This document shows, in pieces, positions 46,119 through 60,543 of a stretch of DNA of 64,000 nt. The DNA comes from Lyophyllum atratum. Its lineage: Eukaryota > Basidiomycota > Agaricomycetes > Agaricales > Lyophyllaceae. The notes beneath the pieces are model-generated. The model was given only the letters and a program-made list of their open reading frames with translations. It was not told the origin of the DNA and ran no database searches. How positions within the stretch are numbered: position 1 is the stretch's first letter; each line of letters begins with the position of its first letter. The position numbers were made by a program, and so were the translations under genes. The stretch lies in the NCBI GenBank assembly GCA_014905825.1, contig JACGCN010000015.1, positions 248,001 through 312,000 of the forward strand, written 5' to 3'.

Positions 46119-47161
46119 TCGTGGGTCTCTAATGGGGCTTAACGAGAGTGGTTCTCAAGGAGAGGTGGGACTCGGCAGAAAAGAAATGCAGCAGCAGTAG
46201 AGGGGGAAACAAGGATGATGGGAGTGTGCAACAGGGAGGACAAGTACTTGAAGCTCGTTGACTGACAAGACAAATGATTTCTCCATAAGATCCATTCAGC
46301 GCCAAGTGATGCCTGATGCTCAACTGGTTGCGTGCGGTGACTGGGCAAGCAACATTTGACAACGTTGTTACCATGTGTCAAAATTTCGCAAGGACTGGGT
46401 GTCAGATACATCCTCATTCCAGGCCGCCTCATGTTATCGAGACGTAGGTGTCTTCCAGGAATAACGTAGGCTTGGATTACGACTCTGCATCCACTCACGA
46501 GTCCCAAATCAGAACAGAGCAATCCGCGGCGATAAATGCCCGCCCACATATCACTGGGCGAGGGAAGAACCTGTCAAACATGTGTCACTGAGTACGAGCG
46601 GCATAGTATTGAAATGTGTTCGCACCACCAATTCAAAAGACCGTAGAATCGCCGATTGCGCGAAAAATCCTTGGACGTCGGATTCAACGAGCGCAGCGAT
46701 GGCCTCGATACCCATCTTCAAAAATACAGTCCGAACTTGAATACAATCGTTCAAGGTGATTAGGATGATGGTGGTGGTAGAATCCACCCACGCCAGTGTG
46801 AACCTTCATCACCCCAACAAAGGGTTAGGATTTTGAGGGAATATGACGTCGCGTAAACTCTGCTGTCAAACTTCTCCAAGCCTCAGCCATACATAATCCA
46901 TAAAAAAATAAATTCCCCAAAGGTCAACACAGTTCTCAAACCATAAATACGTACGTATACGTAACGCTAACTACGGATGAGAGGCGTCATAAGGTAAAGA
47001 CGAAGGCAAGGAATGGGTATCGTGGTCGAACGTTAGCATCCAAATTAATTGAGATACGTTGACGGGAGGGAGGTAGAGTGAAGTCGCAGTCAACGAAGTG
47101 GATATTCTGAAATATATATCCAGACACTCGCGAATCTAGGGCCGAAAAAATCTGCCCATCT
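46119..47161 (-). other. 1-kb interval upstream of array copy 1
   Basis: The promoter of copy 1 and the 3' region of copy 2 fall here. A minus-strand frame of 78 codons (46551-46787) and one of 136 codons (46139-46549) show no family resemblance. A palindromic ACGTACGTATACGT word lies at about 46950-46962. Confidence 0.45.
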
Positions 47162-48139
47162 TTAAGCGGCAGCTGCTACAGCCAGGACACCCAACTGAAG
47201 AACGCCCTGGTTGAGGACTGCAAAGTTCTGAGGGGTCGAAGGGGTGGGTGTGGGAGATGCAGTCGACTTGGATGTCGAAGTCGAAGAAGTGGACGCCTTT
47301 GTGGACGAGCTACTGGAGGAGCTGGAGCTCTTCTTCGTGCTCGTGGTGGGCTCAGGAGTCCAAGTAGTGGTAGGCTCGGGTTTCCAGGTGGTGGTAGGCT
47401 TGGGTGGCTTCCAGGTAAAAGTGGGAACGGGAATCCACTCCTTGGTTGAGGTGTGGTGCGTAGGCTTGGGAGGGGGAGGAGGTCCGTCGTCGTTGAAGTA
47501 CCAGGTACCATAAAGGATACCGACTGATTCCGGTGCAAAGAACTTGAACAGACCGCGGGACAGATCAAGACCTCCGTAGGGGCATCCGGGGCACTATTAC
47601 ATTGAAGATGAGATTGACACAGATAGCGTGTGTGCGTAGACGCACCTGGTCCATGACAGTAGCCTGGGTTGTTCTACCGTTATATGTCATGGTGATGGTC
47701 TTGAAGCAGTTAGGGCCGGGATAGCCTCCACCATATTGCTACAGATAATTTGTGAATTACGTGCTTCATTCTAGGCTGAGAAAACATACAGGAGTGTTCA
47801 AGGCGACAATCTTTAAAATTCCAAAATCGTTAGTATGCTACTTAGAGTTATAGTTGCTTATACGCACGAAGTCGCTCGCAACGTTATTCTTTCCACAAGC
47901 ACCCCTGAAATGAATGATGATGAGAACAAGCCAAGACGACAGGAGCTGTTGTCAACTGACAGTCCGACATCGTAAAAGGACCATCTGGCGTCAGAAAAGC
48001 GCTTATGAAGCTGGACATGTCCTTCTTGGCGCTTTGCAATCTCGACGTGGCGGTTAGAGTGGACAGAGCCATGAGAATTGGCCCAGGTCGCCAAAGGTGC
48101 GGCGAGAAGGAGGGAAAGGTTGAACAGATTTGCTAGCAT
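47162..48139 (-). CDS. Secreted double-psi beta-barrel protein, array copy 2
   Basis: This is the closest paralogue of copy 1, in the same orientation. ATG 48139 starts MLANLFNLSLLLAAPLATWA (signal peptide). The pro-region again has Lys-Arg sites (EIAKRQEGHVQLHKRFSDAR). The barrel reads RWSFYDVGL, GACGKNNVASDFIVALN, YGGGYPGPNCFKTITMTYNG, RTTQATVMDQCPGCPYGGLD, LSRGLFKFFAPESVGILYGT and WYFNDDG. The linker is PPPPPKPTHHTSTKEW with WKPPKPTTTW and WKPEPTTTWTPEPTT repeats, then a poly-Ser run. The end is NFAVLNQGVLQLGVLAVAAA with TAA at 47162. The intron pattern matches copy 1. The WKP-type repeats are absent from copies 1 and 3 and may extend the domain away from the wall. Confidence 0.86.
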
Positions 48140-48489
48140 TGCAGCTCTACAGGACGCAGATAAAGAACGTAGGGGTTGAGCGAACGACGAGGCTTGGGAA
48201 GCCTGACAGGCGTGAAGAGAGCTGAAGAAATTAACGAGGCTGGAGACGAATTTCGGGGTCACAACATTGATATGTCCCTCACAACCAAAACAACAACAAA
48301 GATCGACCAAACTCAGCGGCAGGCACAATCCCCACATGCCCATCATCGGTTAGCGCGCGCCGCTCACTGTCTAGAATGTCTGCCCATGAACCAAGTATAA
48401 AATTAAATGCGCCCAATCACTGTCTATGTAGCAGAGTCTATGCCACGGGTATACCCATCAACTGCGAATCGATAAAAAGCGGTGCATAA
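48140..48489 (-). promoter_or_regulatory. Promoter interval of array copy 2
   Basis: 350 nt between the start of copy 2 and the stop of copy 3. No strong TATA box or repeated motif was seen. Confidence 0.4.
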
Positions 48490-49425
48490 CTATTGCGCGA
48501 TCTGTCCTGCTGCTCCTGCTCCAATCACCACACCACCAAGATTCAACAGTCCCTGGTTGAGTTGCGAAAACACATCTGTGGGGAGAGCCATGGTGGTTGT
48601 CGAAGTGGTGCTGGAGGTTTTTGATTCCACAACGGAAGATGAACTAGATGACGTCGAGGTCGGGCGGGTGGTAGTCGTCGTCTTCTTAGTGGTTGTGGTT
48701 GAGGTGGTAGGCGTGGGTGTCGGCGTCGGCTTTTCTTTTGTGGTAGTGGGGTCTGGCTTCGGAGTAGGCTTGGGTGCTCCCGAGCCCAAGTTCCAAGCAC
48801 CATAAATATACCCCTCATCCTGCGACGCAAAGAAATCGAAGAGGCCACGCGAAAAGTCAAGGGCACCAAAAGGGCATTCCATGCACTGTCAGGAATAGAA
48901 TGACGTGAACATGGAAAGTACGCGCTCAGATAACCCAATATACCTTGTCAACAATCTGAGCTTGGGTGCTCTTGCCTTTGTAGTTGATGGTGATCGTCTT
49001 GAAGCAGAAGTCTCCGCTGTCAAATTGCTGTTTCGAAACGCGTCAGGACCAAGGTTTCCACTTCTGTGAAAGACATACAGCATGGTTCAACGCGACAATC
49101 TAAGCAGACGGGAACTTGTCAGACAATGATGTTCTTCTCAGAGGGTGGCCGCACATACGAAGTCGTTGTTAGTGTTATGTCCTCCACAAGCACCCAGTCC
49201 AGCATCGTAGAAGGAGAACCTGGCACCATCGAACCTTTTGTTCAAGGTCGCCACCCCGCCCTCAGTGGCAGAAGAGACATTCCTGCCAAGGAGCGGCAAG
49301 CTTGGCGATCGTTCAGCATGACGTCGTCGAAGAGAAGCGTCCGAGTTATGAACGTTGCCAAAGGCTGTATTGAGGAAGGCGAAGGACACGACAGCGCTAG
49401 TGACAAAAGAGGCTAGAAAGCGCAT
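48490..49425 (-). CDS. Secreted double-psi beta-barrel protein, array copy 3 (divergent)
   Basis: ATG 49425 starts a signal peptide (MRFLASFVTSAVVSFAFLNT). The pro-region is longer than in copies 1 and 2 but ends the same way, GVATLNKRFDGARFSFYDAG, with a Lys-Arg before Phe. The barrel reads GLGACGGHNTNNDF, IVALNHA, GDFCFKTITINYKGKSTQAQ, IVDKCMECPFGALDFSRGLF and FASQDEGYIYGAWNLG. The CPGC of the other copies is CMEC here and the GGGYPGPN loop is shortened, so this copy has diverged. The tail is KPTPKPDPTTTKEKPTPTP, then a Thr/Ser run, and ends FSQLNQGLLNLGGVVIGAGA and AGQIAQ (TAG at 48490). The last residues are less hydrophobic than in the other copies, so a GPI signal is less sure. Confidence 0.84.
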
Positions 49426-49980
49426 GATTATGGGGATATGTGATGTCGTCTGACAAGTGCTTGTATAGGGAACGTGGGGATGGCAGGACCGCCGCGAGAG
49501 GGATAAGTACTAGAATGAACGGTGCAGAGACCTTACAGAGAAGCAGGAAGAACAAAGGAAGAACTATAGCGAAAGCCTTTTACCCTGGAACATCGCCGAC
49601 CCCAAGCTTCCAGTCTCGACCCGGCTTACATAAGCGATATTCCAACCTCGTTTCATGTTTCCCACTTGGTTACCCGTTCAGGCACAGTAAGAATACACTA
49701 CTTTAAGTATGAACTTCTGCACATGTATATACGGTGTGTTTATTCGATGATCGATATTCCAGCAACGACTGGAGCTTGTTGTACGCTCGAGTCTCATGGG
49801 TTCTGCCAATAGAGTCAAAAATAGAGCATGCTCAGGAGTGTATGAAGGTCCGTGATTGATGTTTACAATCAGAGCGCTGCCCGAACTGGTCCACCCACGG
49901 CTCGATGATAGGCGCGTTTATGACCCGGCCACAGGGTGCGAATCAACTGACGGTCGCAAAGTACGCGACAGATTCCACTA
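49426..49980 (-). other. Interval upstream of array copy 3
   Basis: 555 nt holding the promoter of copy 3 and the 3' region of the next minus-strand gene. No coding content was recognised. Confidence 0.45.
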
Positions 49981-50688
49981 TTACAGCATCTGGGGCGTCG
50001 AGTCTCTCGTTTGCAACGTCCCATTTGCATCTGAGGATGTGGGCATTATTGTCAGCCAGGTGATGGACTGATTCCTAAAGGAAGTGACAAGGGTGCGAGC
50101 GATGTTGCAGTTATCGATGTCTATCTTGATCTGCTGCAGCTTCGCCGAGTCCTTGGACAGCATCACGGATATGTTTGCGGAAATCTCCTTGTCGATGTGG
50201 TCGTGTCTTTGAAAATCTAGCCAACGTTCGGGGGCCTGAGCTTGGCCTTCGACGTGCTCGTAATCCCTTCCTCCTGAATTGTTGCGTCGAGGGTAGCGGT
50301 GGGAGCGAAGCATGTGGAATATCCAGTCGGGGGTCGCCGTTGAGAACGAATTTAACGTCACTGGCAGTGAGCTGGGCGTTTGGGGCGCTCTGCAGGTCAG
50401 CGCGGCACTCGCCCGAGTCTTCGTAAAAAATAAAAGGCATCGTGTCTGTGTAAAGTACGAGGTTTGGGAGATGACATGATTCGTTGGTGCGGACAGCGGC
50501 CATCGTATATTCAACATTCTTCATGATGGAGGAAGAACTACAGTTTCGACTTTGGTTCCAGAACTTTGAAAAAGGTATAAAACCTACCAACATATATGCA
50601 GCGTAGTCAGGTCATTGAGTGAGCCCGAATACATATGGATAGTGAAAATGGAGGCTTCATTCTGCTTCTTCACCTTGGAAAACGCCAT
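49981..50688 (-). CDS. Hypothetical protein (3' part of an unresolved minus-strand gene)
   Basis: Coding-like segments on the minus strand are MAFSKVKKQNEASIFTIHMY (from ATG 50688), SGSLNDLTTLHIC, then after an intron (about 50577-50534) SSSIMKNVEYTMAAVRTNES and LVLYTDTMPFIFYEDSGECR. The last part, ISANISVMLSKDSAKLQQIK and IDIDNCNIARTLVTSFRNQS, ends with TAA at 49981. Between the two halves the frame changes near 50350-50190. Two small introns can be drawn there, but one would be under 40 nt. The open frame continues upstream of ATG 50688 (VIVAGTLSLSAS), so a 5' exon may exist. No family was recognised. Confidence 0.35.
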
Positions 50689-50899
50689 ACTGGCGCTAAG
50701 CGATAGCGTGCCCGCCACAATGACTTGGCCTCATATCTTTCGACGTCATACATGGGCAGATACGAAAAATAATGCGCCTCGGTTCCCCGAACCAAAGACT
50801 GTGGACGGCTGGGCGCTTCTCGACACGAACGAGGCAAGTAGCAGCACGCCTGTCAGGAATTACCTGAGAACGGTTGGTGGTATGACCTTCAAGTCTTCT

Positions 50900-51870
50900 T
50901 CCCGCCGTTCGGCGAATGCGGGGTACTGCTGTCGCATTATGGTTTCCAGTGGATGTTACTGCAGGTTATATTCGGGAACGAAACAGACAAACCTACCTTG
51001 AACAACAACAGCAATGGTCCAAGCTTTCTCAGCGCTTCCCTCTTCCAATAAGGTCAAGTTCGGCACCAGCTCGTGGTAAGAACCTGCGCGCGTTAATTTC
51101 GGACCTCCCAAGAGTCTTCCCAAATGCTGTCTCGGACCCTTCTTTACCTTCTTTGGCAACAGTGCGCACCGAACGCTTCGTCCGACTGATTCTTGCATGA
51201 CGCTGCATTCTGGTATCTTCTAGGACAGAAACTTCTGTGGCTCGTACCTCGTTCGAAGTCGATCAGAAAACCACTCGCCGTTCCGTCCTCCGGAGAGGAT
51301 GAGGCAAATTCTGTTGAGGATGTGCGCGAGGTTCTCCCAGGTATTAGCACCTGTCGTCCATGATGAGAAATCGAGATACAAGCGCATGTATTCCAAGCTC
51401 CTTGTTTCCGTACCGTCCCGGCGTCCCCAGCCTGGATAAGGCTTTGAGGGCGGCGGCGCTGAATAAATCTGAAATCGCAGGAGCCTGAAGTGTCCTTGCC
51501 ATATTGCCTGCAACAACGCTGACGCTGAATGACTTTGAAGGACCACGGGTTCTCACTGTGCTTCATGACATAGGCTTGTCGTTCAAGGAATCTAGCGCTT
51601 CTTTCCAGGATGGTTCCGAAGGGTGTACCGAGGGCAGGGTTGGAGAGGGCTGCCAGCTGTGGTCAGAGAGTGCGGCATCCCCTCGCCGTCTCCATTATTT
51701 CAAAACCTTCAATGGCACGACATGGAGCTGCATAACCAGTCTCATCTCTTGCTTGGGCTTTCCCTCCTCCTCTTCAGAAATCTTACTTCGGTGAACGTAG
51801 CTGTTCCTATCAGACGTAAGTTCTCCTTCACCCCCGTCTGAGATCCACTTATCTTGGACGGTTCCATACA
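50900..51870 (-). other. Coding-like fragments in several frames; gene remnant or unresolved exons
   Basis: Minus-strand fragments with protein-like composition are RLVMQLHVVPLK (about 51700), spliced plausibly to LAALSNPALGTPFGTILERS and ARFLERQAYVMKHSENPWSF; then, in another frame, NMARTLQAPAISDLFSAAAL and LSRLGTPGRYGNKELGIHAL; then ICLILSGGRNGEWFSDRLRT, YHELVPNLTLLEEGSAEKAW, and HPLETIMRQQYPAFAERREE. The joins need frame changes without normal introns (candidates are 26-40 nt). This suggests a decayed gene, or a gene whose exons I cannot place. It may be the 5' part of the gene ending at 49981. Confidence 0.3.
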
Positions 51871-52060
51871 ATGGGAAGCTCTGACTCCGAACCCCTGCGT
51901 AAATTTCGTGACGTGAGTCCCTTCGTTGCCAGAGAGGTCTTAGATAGAGATTCCATGCTGGCACAGGGGTGCCACACTTTAGCCTTGCATCGTCTTCAGA
52001 GTACGGTTTGCATAGTTGTACATCCATTTCTCTACGAAATACATGTATGTTCTAAGTGTA

Positions 52061-55642
<3,582 letters not shown>

Positions 55643-56275
55643 GACAGACCGAGAATAAGGAGGGCGGTTGCACAGACGCAAGTCGACAACCAGGAATTAT
55701 AGGTGGATGGAGGAGAAGGTGTGGTGGAAATAATTTCCGATCTTCCAGAATAATGGCGGCGCACGTGCAGGAGTGACGTGGCGTTTTCGTGTCGGGAGTC
55801 GCTCCCGAAAGGTGCTGAAGTCTTCCGGTGCCCATTTTGCGTACTAGAGGCGTCCTTGCAGGCAGTCTTTGCTGTTTGAACGCGGGAAGCGCGACGGGAA
55901 CCGAATGTAGCCGGAATTCAGGTTGTCTCAATCACGCTATCGACTCTCACAATTGGTCGAGTCCAGGGTCCAAGCCAATGGCCGGGGTCTTTGTGTGCTC
56001 CAAAGTTACTTCTTGCTTGTACATGTACGTGAAATGTCCATTGGGAGTGCATGTATCAATGTCATCGTACATGAGCTCTGTAGACTCCCATACAGCTTTC
56101 GTCCAACATCGTATGAGATGGGCGCGTCGGATGAGTCATGGGCCGATCGGCAACGCCACCTGACAAATAGGCATCAACTGAGATCACTGAGGACTTTACG
56201 CAGCCGCAAGGTGGCATTTGTGCTAGACTTCGCGGGATTGGCACGAATCCATTGTCGTGGCGGCTACTCGTCAAC
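55643..56275. promoter_or_regulatory. Divergent promoter interval (SERCA / Sip5-like)
   Basis: 633 nt between two start codons facing apart. Plus-strand frames at 55828-56163 and 55923-56342 overlap the start of the next gene in other frames and show no family resemblance. Confidence 0.45.
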
Positions 56276-58149
56276 ATGGGTAACAGCGCCTCATCCTCAG
56301 GACGTGGTCACCACGACGAGTCCGTTGACTACGGTCATTTGACTCCTCAAGGCGTTTACACCGGCCCACGAGACTGGAATCAAGCCGTCGTCACACAGCT
56401 CATTTGTGCACGCCGCCTCGCCCCATTCTACAGGCCTCTCGAGGATTACGAGGAAACATGGGATGACGACCAAATCCTTGCTTCAAGAAAGGAGCTCCCA
56501 GCCCCCGACCAAGACACCAACGAAACTATTACGCGCATCGAAGCCCCACTGGCCCAATCTAACACCTCGAAATCAACCCATAGTAAACGGCCCGGTGCAT
56601 TGAAAGAACCAAGTAAACCGGAGGCTGCTGTGTACAGGGGTGCAGTTGAATGTCCTATATGTTTTCTGGTACGTCTCTCAGTTGCACCTGGGCCTCATCG
56701 CCTTGTCTCATGTACTTCAGTATTACCCCCCAAATATCAATCATTCCAGATGCTGTGACCAGGCGATCTGCACTGAATGCTTTGTGCAAATCAAGCGCAG
56801 TGAACCTACCACCACACATCTCGTTTCTGAGCCAGCCGCGTGCCCCTACTGTGTGCAGGATAACTTCGGGGTGGTGTATACACCGCCCCCCTGGCGCTCG
56901 GGCATGGGTTGTGAAACTGTAAGTGATGGGTCTCACTGCCTAACTAGTCCTAATATCTGAATCGTTTGTCACTCCATAGTCCTCCTTGTGGGCGGATCCC
57001 CCCAAGGTCTCTCATCATACAGTTGAAACCACCTCATATCCTACACATAAACGACGTCAGAAGAGCTTTGGACCCGATAGTCCTGAAGTTGTAACAACAG
57101 GTAAGCCTGCTATGGTATGACGACGCTAATGACCTCGATCTCAAAGCGTTGCTTCCTCTTAGACCAAATACGGCCTGACTGGGAAGCTAAGCTAGCTGCA
57201 GTCCGCGCAGCCGTCACACGTCGCGCTGCCAGACGAATTATCATGCGCCAGGTGGGAGATAGGCTTATTCCTGTCGGTGTTACAAGCGGCAGGGTCCACG
57301 CTTTAAGCCCAGAGGAAGCGCAAGCTGAGGGAATTGACAGCGGAGGAAGCAGGAGATCGCGAAGACGACAGCAGGCCGCGCAGAACCAGAATTTTGAACA
57401 ATTCATGGGCATGGGTGGCCAAGATCTCGAGGAAGTGAGCTCCTTTATGTTTCGAATTTCTGAATCTTGACTCTGACCTACCAAAGTTGATGCTCATGGA
57501 GGCGATGAGGCTGTCAATGATCGATCACGAGGAACATCAACGCAAGGAGGCCGATGAGAAGAAGAAGCAAGAAGCAGCAGCTCAGTCTGAGGCAGACGCT
57601 CATTCCACCTCCGTCTCAGGGCCCTCAACATCAACAGCTCCCACCGAAAACCCAATAAGTATCCCGCCCTCCCCGAGTGCATCTACGCCAGTCTCTTCTA
57701 GTCCTGTGTCGCCATCGCAGGTTCAATCCCGAGATTCGCTCACCGTCAAACGAAACTCGCTTCTATCATCCCTCTCGCGAAGCCGTACACCGCCTCCACC
57801 CAACGCGTCCACGAGTTCAGGGAGAATGAGCGAATCTTCGTCTACATCATGGCACCGGAGCCCTTCCCCAGCTCCATACAGCACATTAAGTGCTGCGATC
57901 AGTGCGGCTTCTACGGCCAGTGCCGTCATGGGCAGCAGTGACCCTGCCAACCTAGAGCACAGCAACTCATCAATAACGAACAACCTAGCGGAAGTCTCGC
58001 AGCGAGCAGAACCTGCTTCCCATGACAATACCTCGGCGAGTGCCTCGCAATCTCCGCCGTATGCCACTTTGCCTTCCTCCCCGGAGTCACTTGTCGCTTA
58101 CGAGCCATTATTAGGCTCTAGAGCAACGCCCGAAGAAGACGTTATATAA
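56276..58149 (+). CDS. Sip5-like protein with RING-like zinc-binding region
   Basis: Related to yeast Sip5, which links Snf1 kinase to the Reg1-Glc7 phosphatase. ATG 56276 starts [20 protein letters not shown], a good N-myristoylation start. The conserved part reads [40 protein letters not shown], then [20 protein letters not shown] and [20 protein letters not shown] with [20 protein letters not shown]. The CPIC...CC...C..C...CPYC spacing suits a RING-like zinc site. After introns at about 56670-56727, 56920-56980, 57100-57163 and 57435-57488 comes [20 protein letters not shown] and [20 protein letters not shown]. The tail is Ser/Pro-rich and ends [11 protein letters not shown] with TAA 58147-58149. 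Both the N-terminal and RING-like parts place it well. Confidence 0.88.
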
Positions 58150-60543
58150 TGACTGCAGGGCCAAGAAATCTTATGGGTGAGTGCTCCTCGTATCACTGAC
58201 GTTACCGCGTTCATCACCTAGCGCGAACAGTAAAGGAATGAGATTAACGACCACTGTACCAACCATCTGTTATCTTAACCTTTCCGCATCTGTTGAATAC
58301 CATCCATCACTCCGTGTAGCCTATCTAGAAGTTGCCTCGACTCGTCGTTTTCCTCCGTTTTCGTCGAAACACTCGTTAATATTCCATTTTTTAACTCTCG
58401 ACTCCCGGACCAACATCGCTACCTCCGTTCAATACATCTCGTCTTTCATTTTTGTTGTGCAATTCAGGTAGCCAGACGCAGGCCTGACATGTCCAGACTG
58501 ATCATAGATGAAGGTAGCGTGCAAAGACATGCCGAATCCTGTGATATTTAATGCCTTTCTGGCTCCAGCGTTTTGAGCGCATGTCCTACCAGTTAAGGTG
58601 TGTCGTAAATTTGTGGGGCAAATTATATCATATATGACGCTCTCCGTCCATCACATATTCCTGTCCATCTACTGCCGAAACGGTCGTTTTTAGTAGATCT
58701 CATCGACGGGAAGCGGGTAGTACAAGCTGTCTGCCCATGTATCTACCACGGTCTGTTCCAATCCGACGTTCTATCATCGATTTGATTTGATTATACAGTT
58801 GCCATACAGACGACGGTGTGTCACTTACACGAGAGACGCCTTCGTATAGCTCTGGACATGACTTAGTCTCCTAAACCTCCTGTTCCAACGACCGCGGAAT
58901 TATCTCGAGATTCTCAGCAAGCATCCTCGAAGCCGCAAGCACACCGCCACACTTTGCTGTGGCAACCAAACGTTTGAACAAGGAATATGCCCCCGCTCGT
59001 GGACCCCGCATTTTTCGGAGAAAACAAACTGTTGAAGCTATTCAACGATTAATTCCTATCTATCTTACATCTAGGCTACTCTTGTGGGTTCTATCGCACC
59101 GTACCGTATAATCTCAATTTGGGAAGCACTGACCCACCGGCTACAGCGCTTGCCCGGGCGCGGCTTGCCTCAATTTCCACCTCGCACGGATCGAAGAGGA
59201 CTCTTCCTCGTCTCTCTGAAGCATTGATACCGTAATCATGATGATGATATCGAGGCTTCGAATTCCCCTTCCCTCCGAGGCTGGCCCCGCCCCATCAACC
59301 CGGAAGCAATTCGCGTTGAAAACAAATAGTGTTGTGCTCTGAGGTTGCCGTAGAGGTTCTAAGGCCAGATCCCACCATACGGAGGTATCCAGCCTAGTAT
59401 CCGCCTCGTGCAAAACATGAATGCAAGCAAATACAGTATCAAGACTGGAGAGCTCCGTGCTTATCTCCAGTACTCGGGATCTTGCCCCGTCCACGCCATC
59501 CTACCTTGATTCCTCCTTGAACCCGACGTCGGATCCGGAGGCAACAGCACCCTTCAAATGCTCAGATCGTACGCCATTGGCGATCTTAAGAGAGCTCATC
59601 GGCGGCCTAGCCTTGAGTGGTGATTATGCTGTCGCGACACATGCGATTATGCACCATCGAGACAAAGCACCCGTGTCCATCACCTTAGTGCCTCGGTCAG
59701 GATCTGACTTGCCCGTCGACGCCTCACGTTGAAGTGCTTGAATATTTCTCGCGGGCTCGAAGAGCGTACGGAGAAGAGCCGTGTTATGGACTAGTGTGGG
59801 TATGGGTGCAATTCAATCAGCTATTATACTTAACCCCTTCGCCTCAATCGGGGACTCATCTTTACTTATCCCTTCCACTTACAGCATACAGAGGGTTAAT
59901 CGTCTCGTTCACATAGGCTATTCATGTCGCCGAGGGTTTCTCCGAGTGCGGCTATCTCTGGAGTCAATGATCTTGGACTGCCTGCATTCAATCTGATAAT
60001 CTTAGCCATCTAAATCATCCCTGACCATAGGCTATATCTTTGTTTTAGACACTGACACTGATATTACTGACCGACACCGCTCCCTGCTAATCAATGGCTC
60101 AGCTGACCAGTAGCTGACGATGATCGATCGAAAAAGCCAGAAAAGACAGACCACAGACATCCACATCAACTGATGAAGAGCAGCTGAGGACGTTAGCGCT
60201 TCTGCCTATACCAAGAGAACGTTCATTCGGAGTCTGCTCGTCGCACGAGGAGATTGACCTAGATTGATTGGAAAGAAACATGCATCGCGATCGGAGGGTG
60301 GACGTATATGTCATGGATATGCATGTGTACTCTGTATAATCGACAGGCTGAGAATAGAGTGATTGACGTCGTCCGGAGGCCTTCTCGAGTCCCGCAAACG
60401 GGCCGTATCTCGTGAGATCTGTGACACCATGCTCAAAAGAGCCGTAGAAAAATTATTTTTGCGCTCGAGTCGTCCGATATAATGTACAAAAAAGAGAAGT
60501 GATTGCCACGGCCGCCGGAATGTCGTAAATAAGCTCGGACAGG
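58150..60543. other. 2.4-kb interval without a supported gene
   Basis: Two frames look faintly protein-like. On the minus strand (59141-59494) one contains ISTELSSLDTVFACIHVLHE and TSVWWDLALEPLRQPQSTTL. On the plus strand (59421-59732) one contains LALSGDYAVATHAIMHHRD. They overlap antisense, so at most one is real. No splice partners or family were recognised. The first part should hold the Sip5-like 3' end. Confidence 0.4.

Noticed and set aside
50615..51001. 128-codon plus-strand frame starting MSEPEYIWIVKMEAS
   Set aside because: It lies opposite minus-strand segments with better splice links (MAFSKVKKQNEASIFTIH), has no family resemblance and no upstream or downstream exon.
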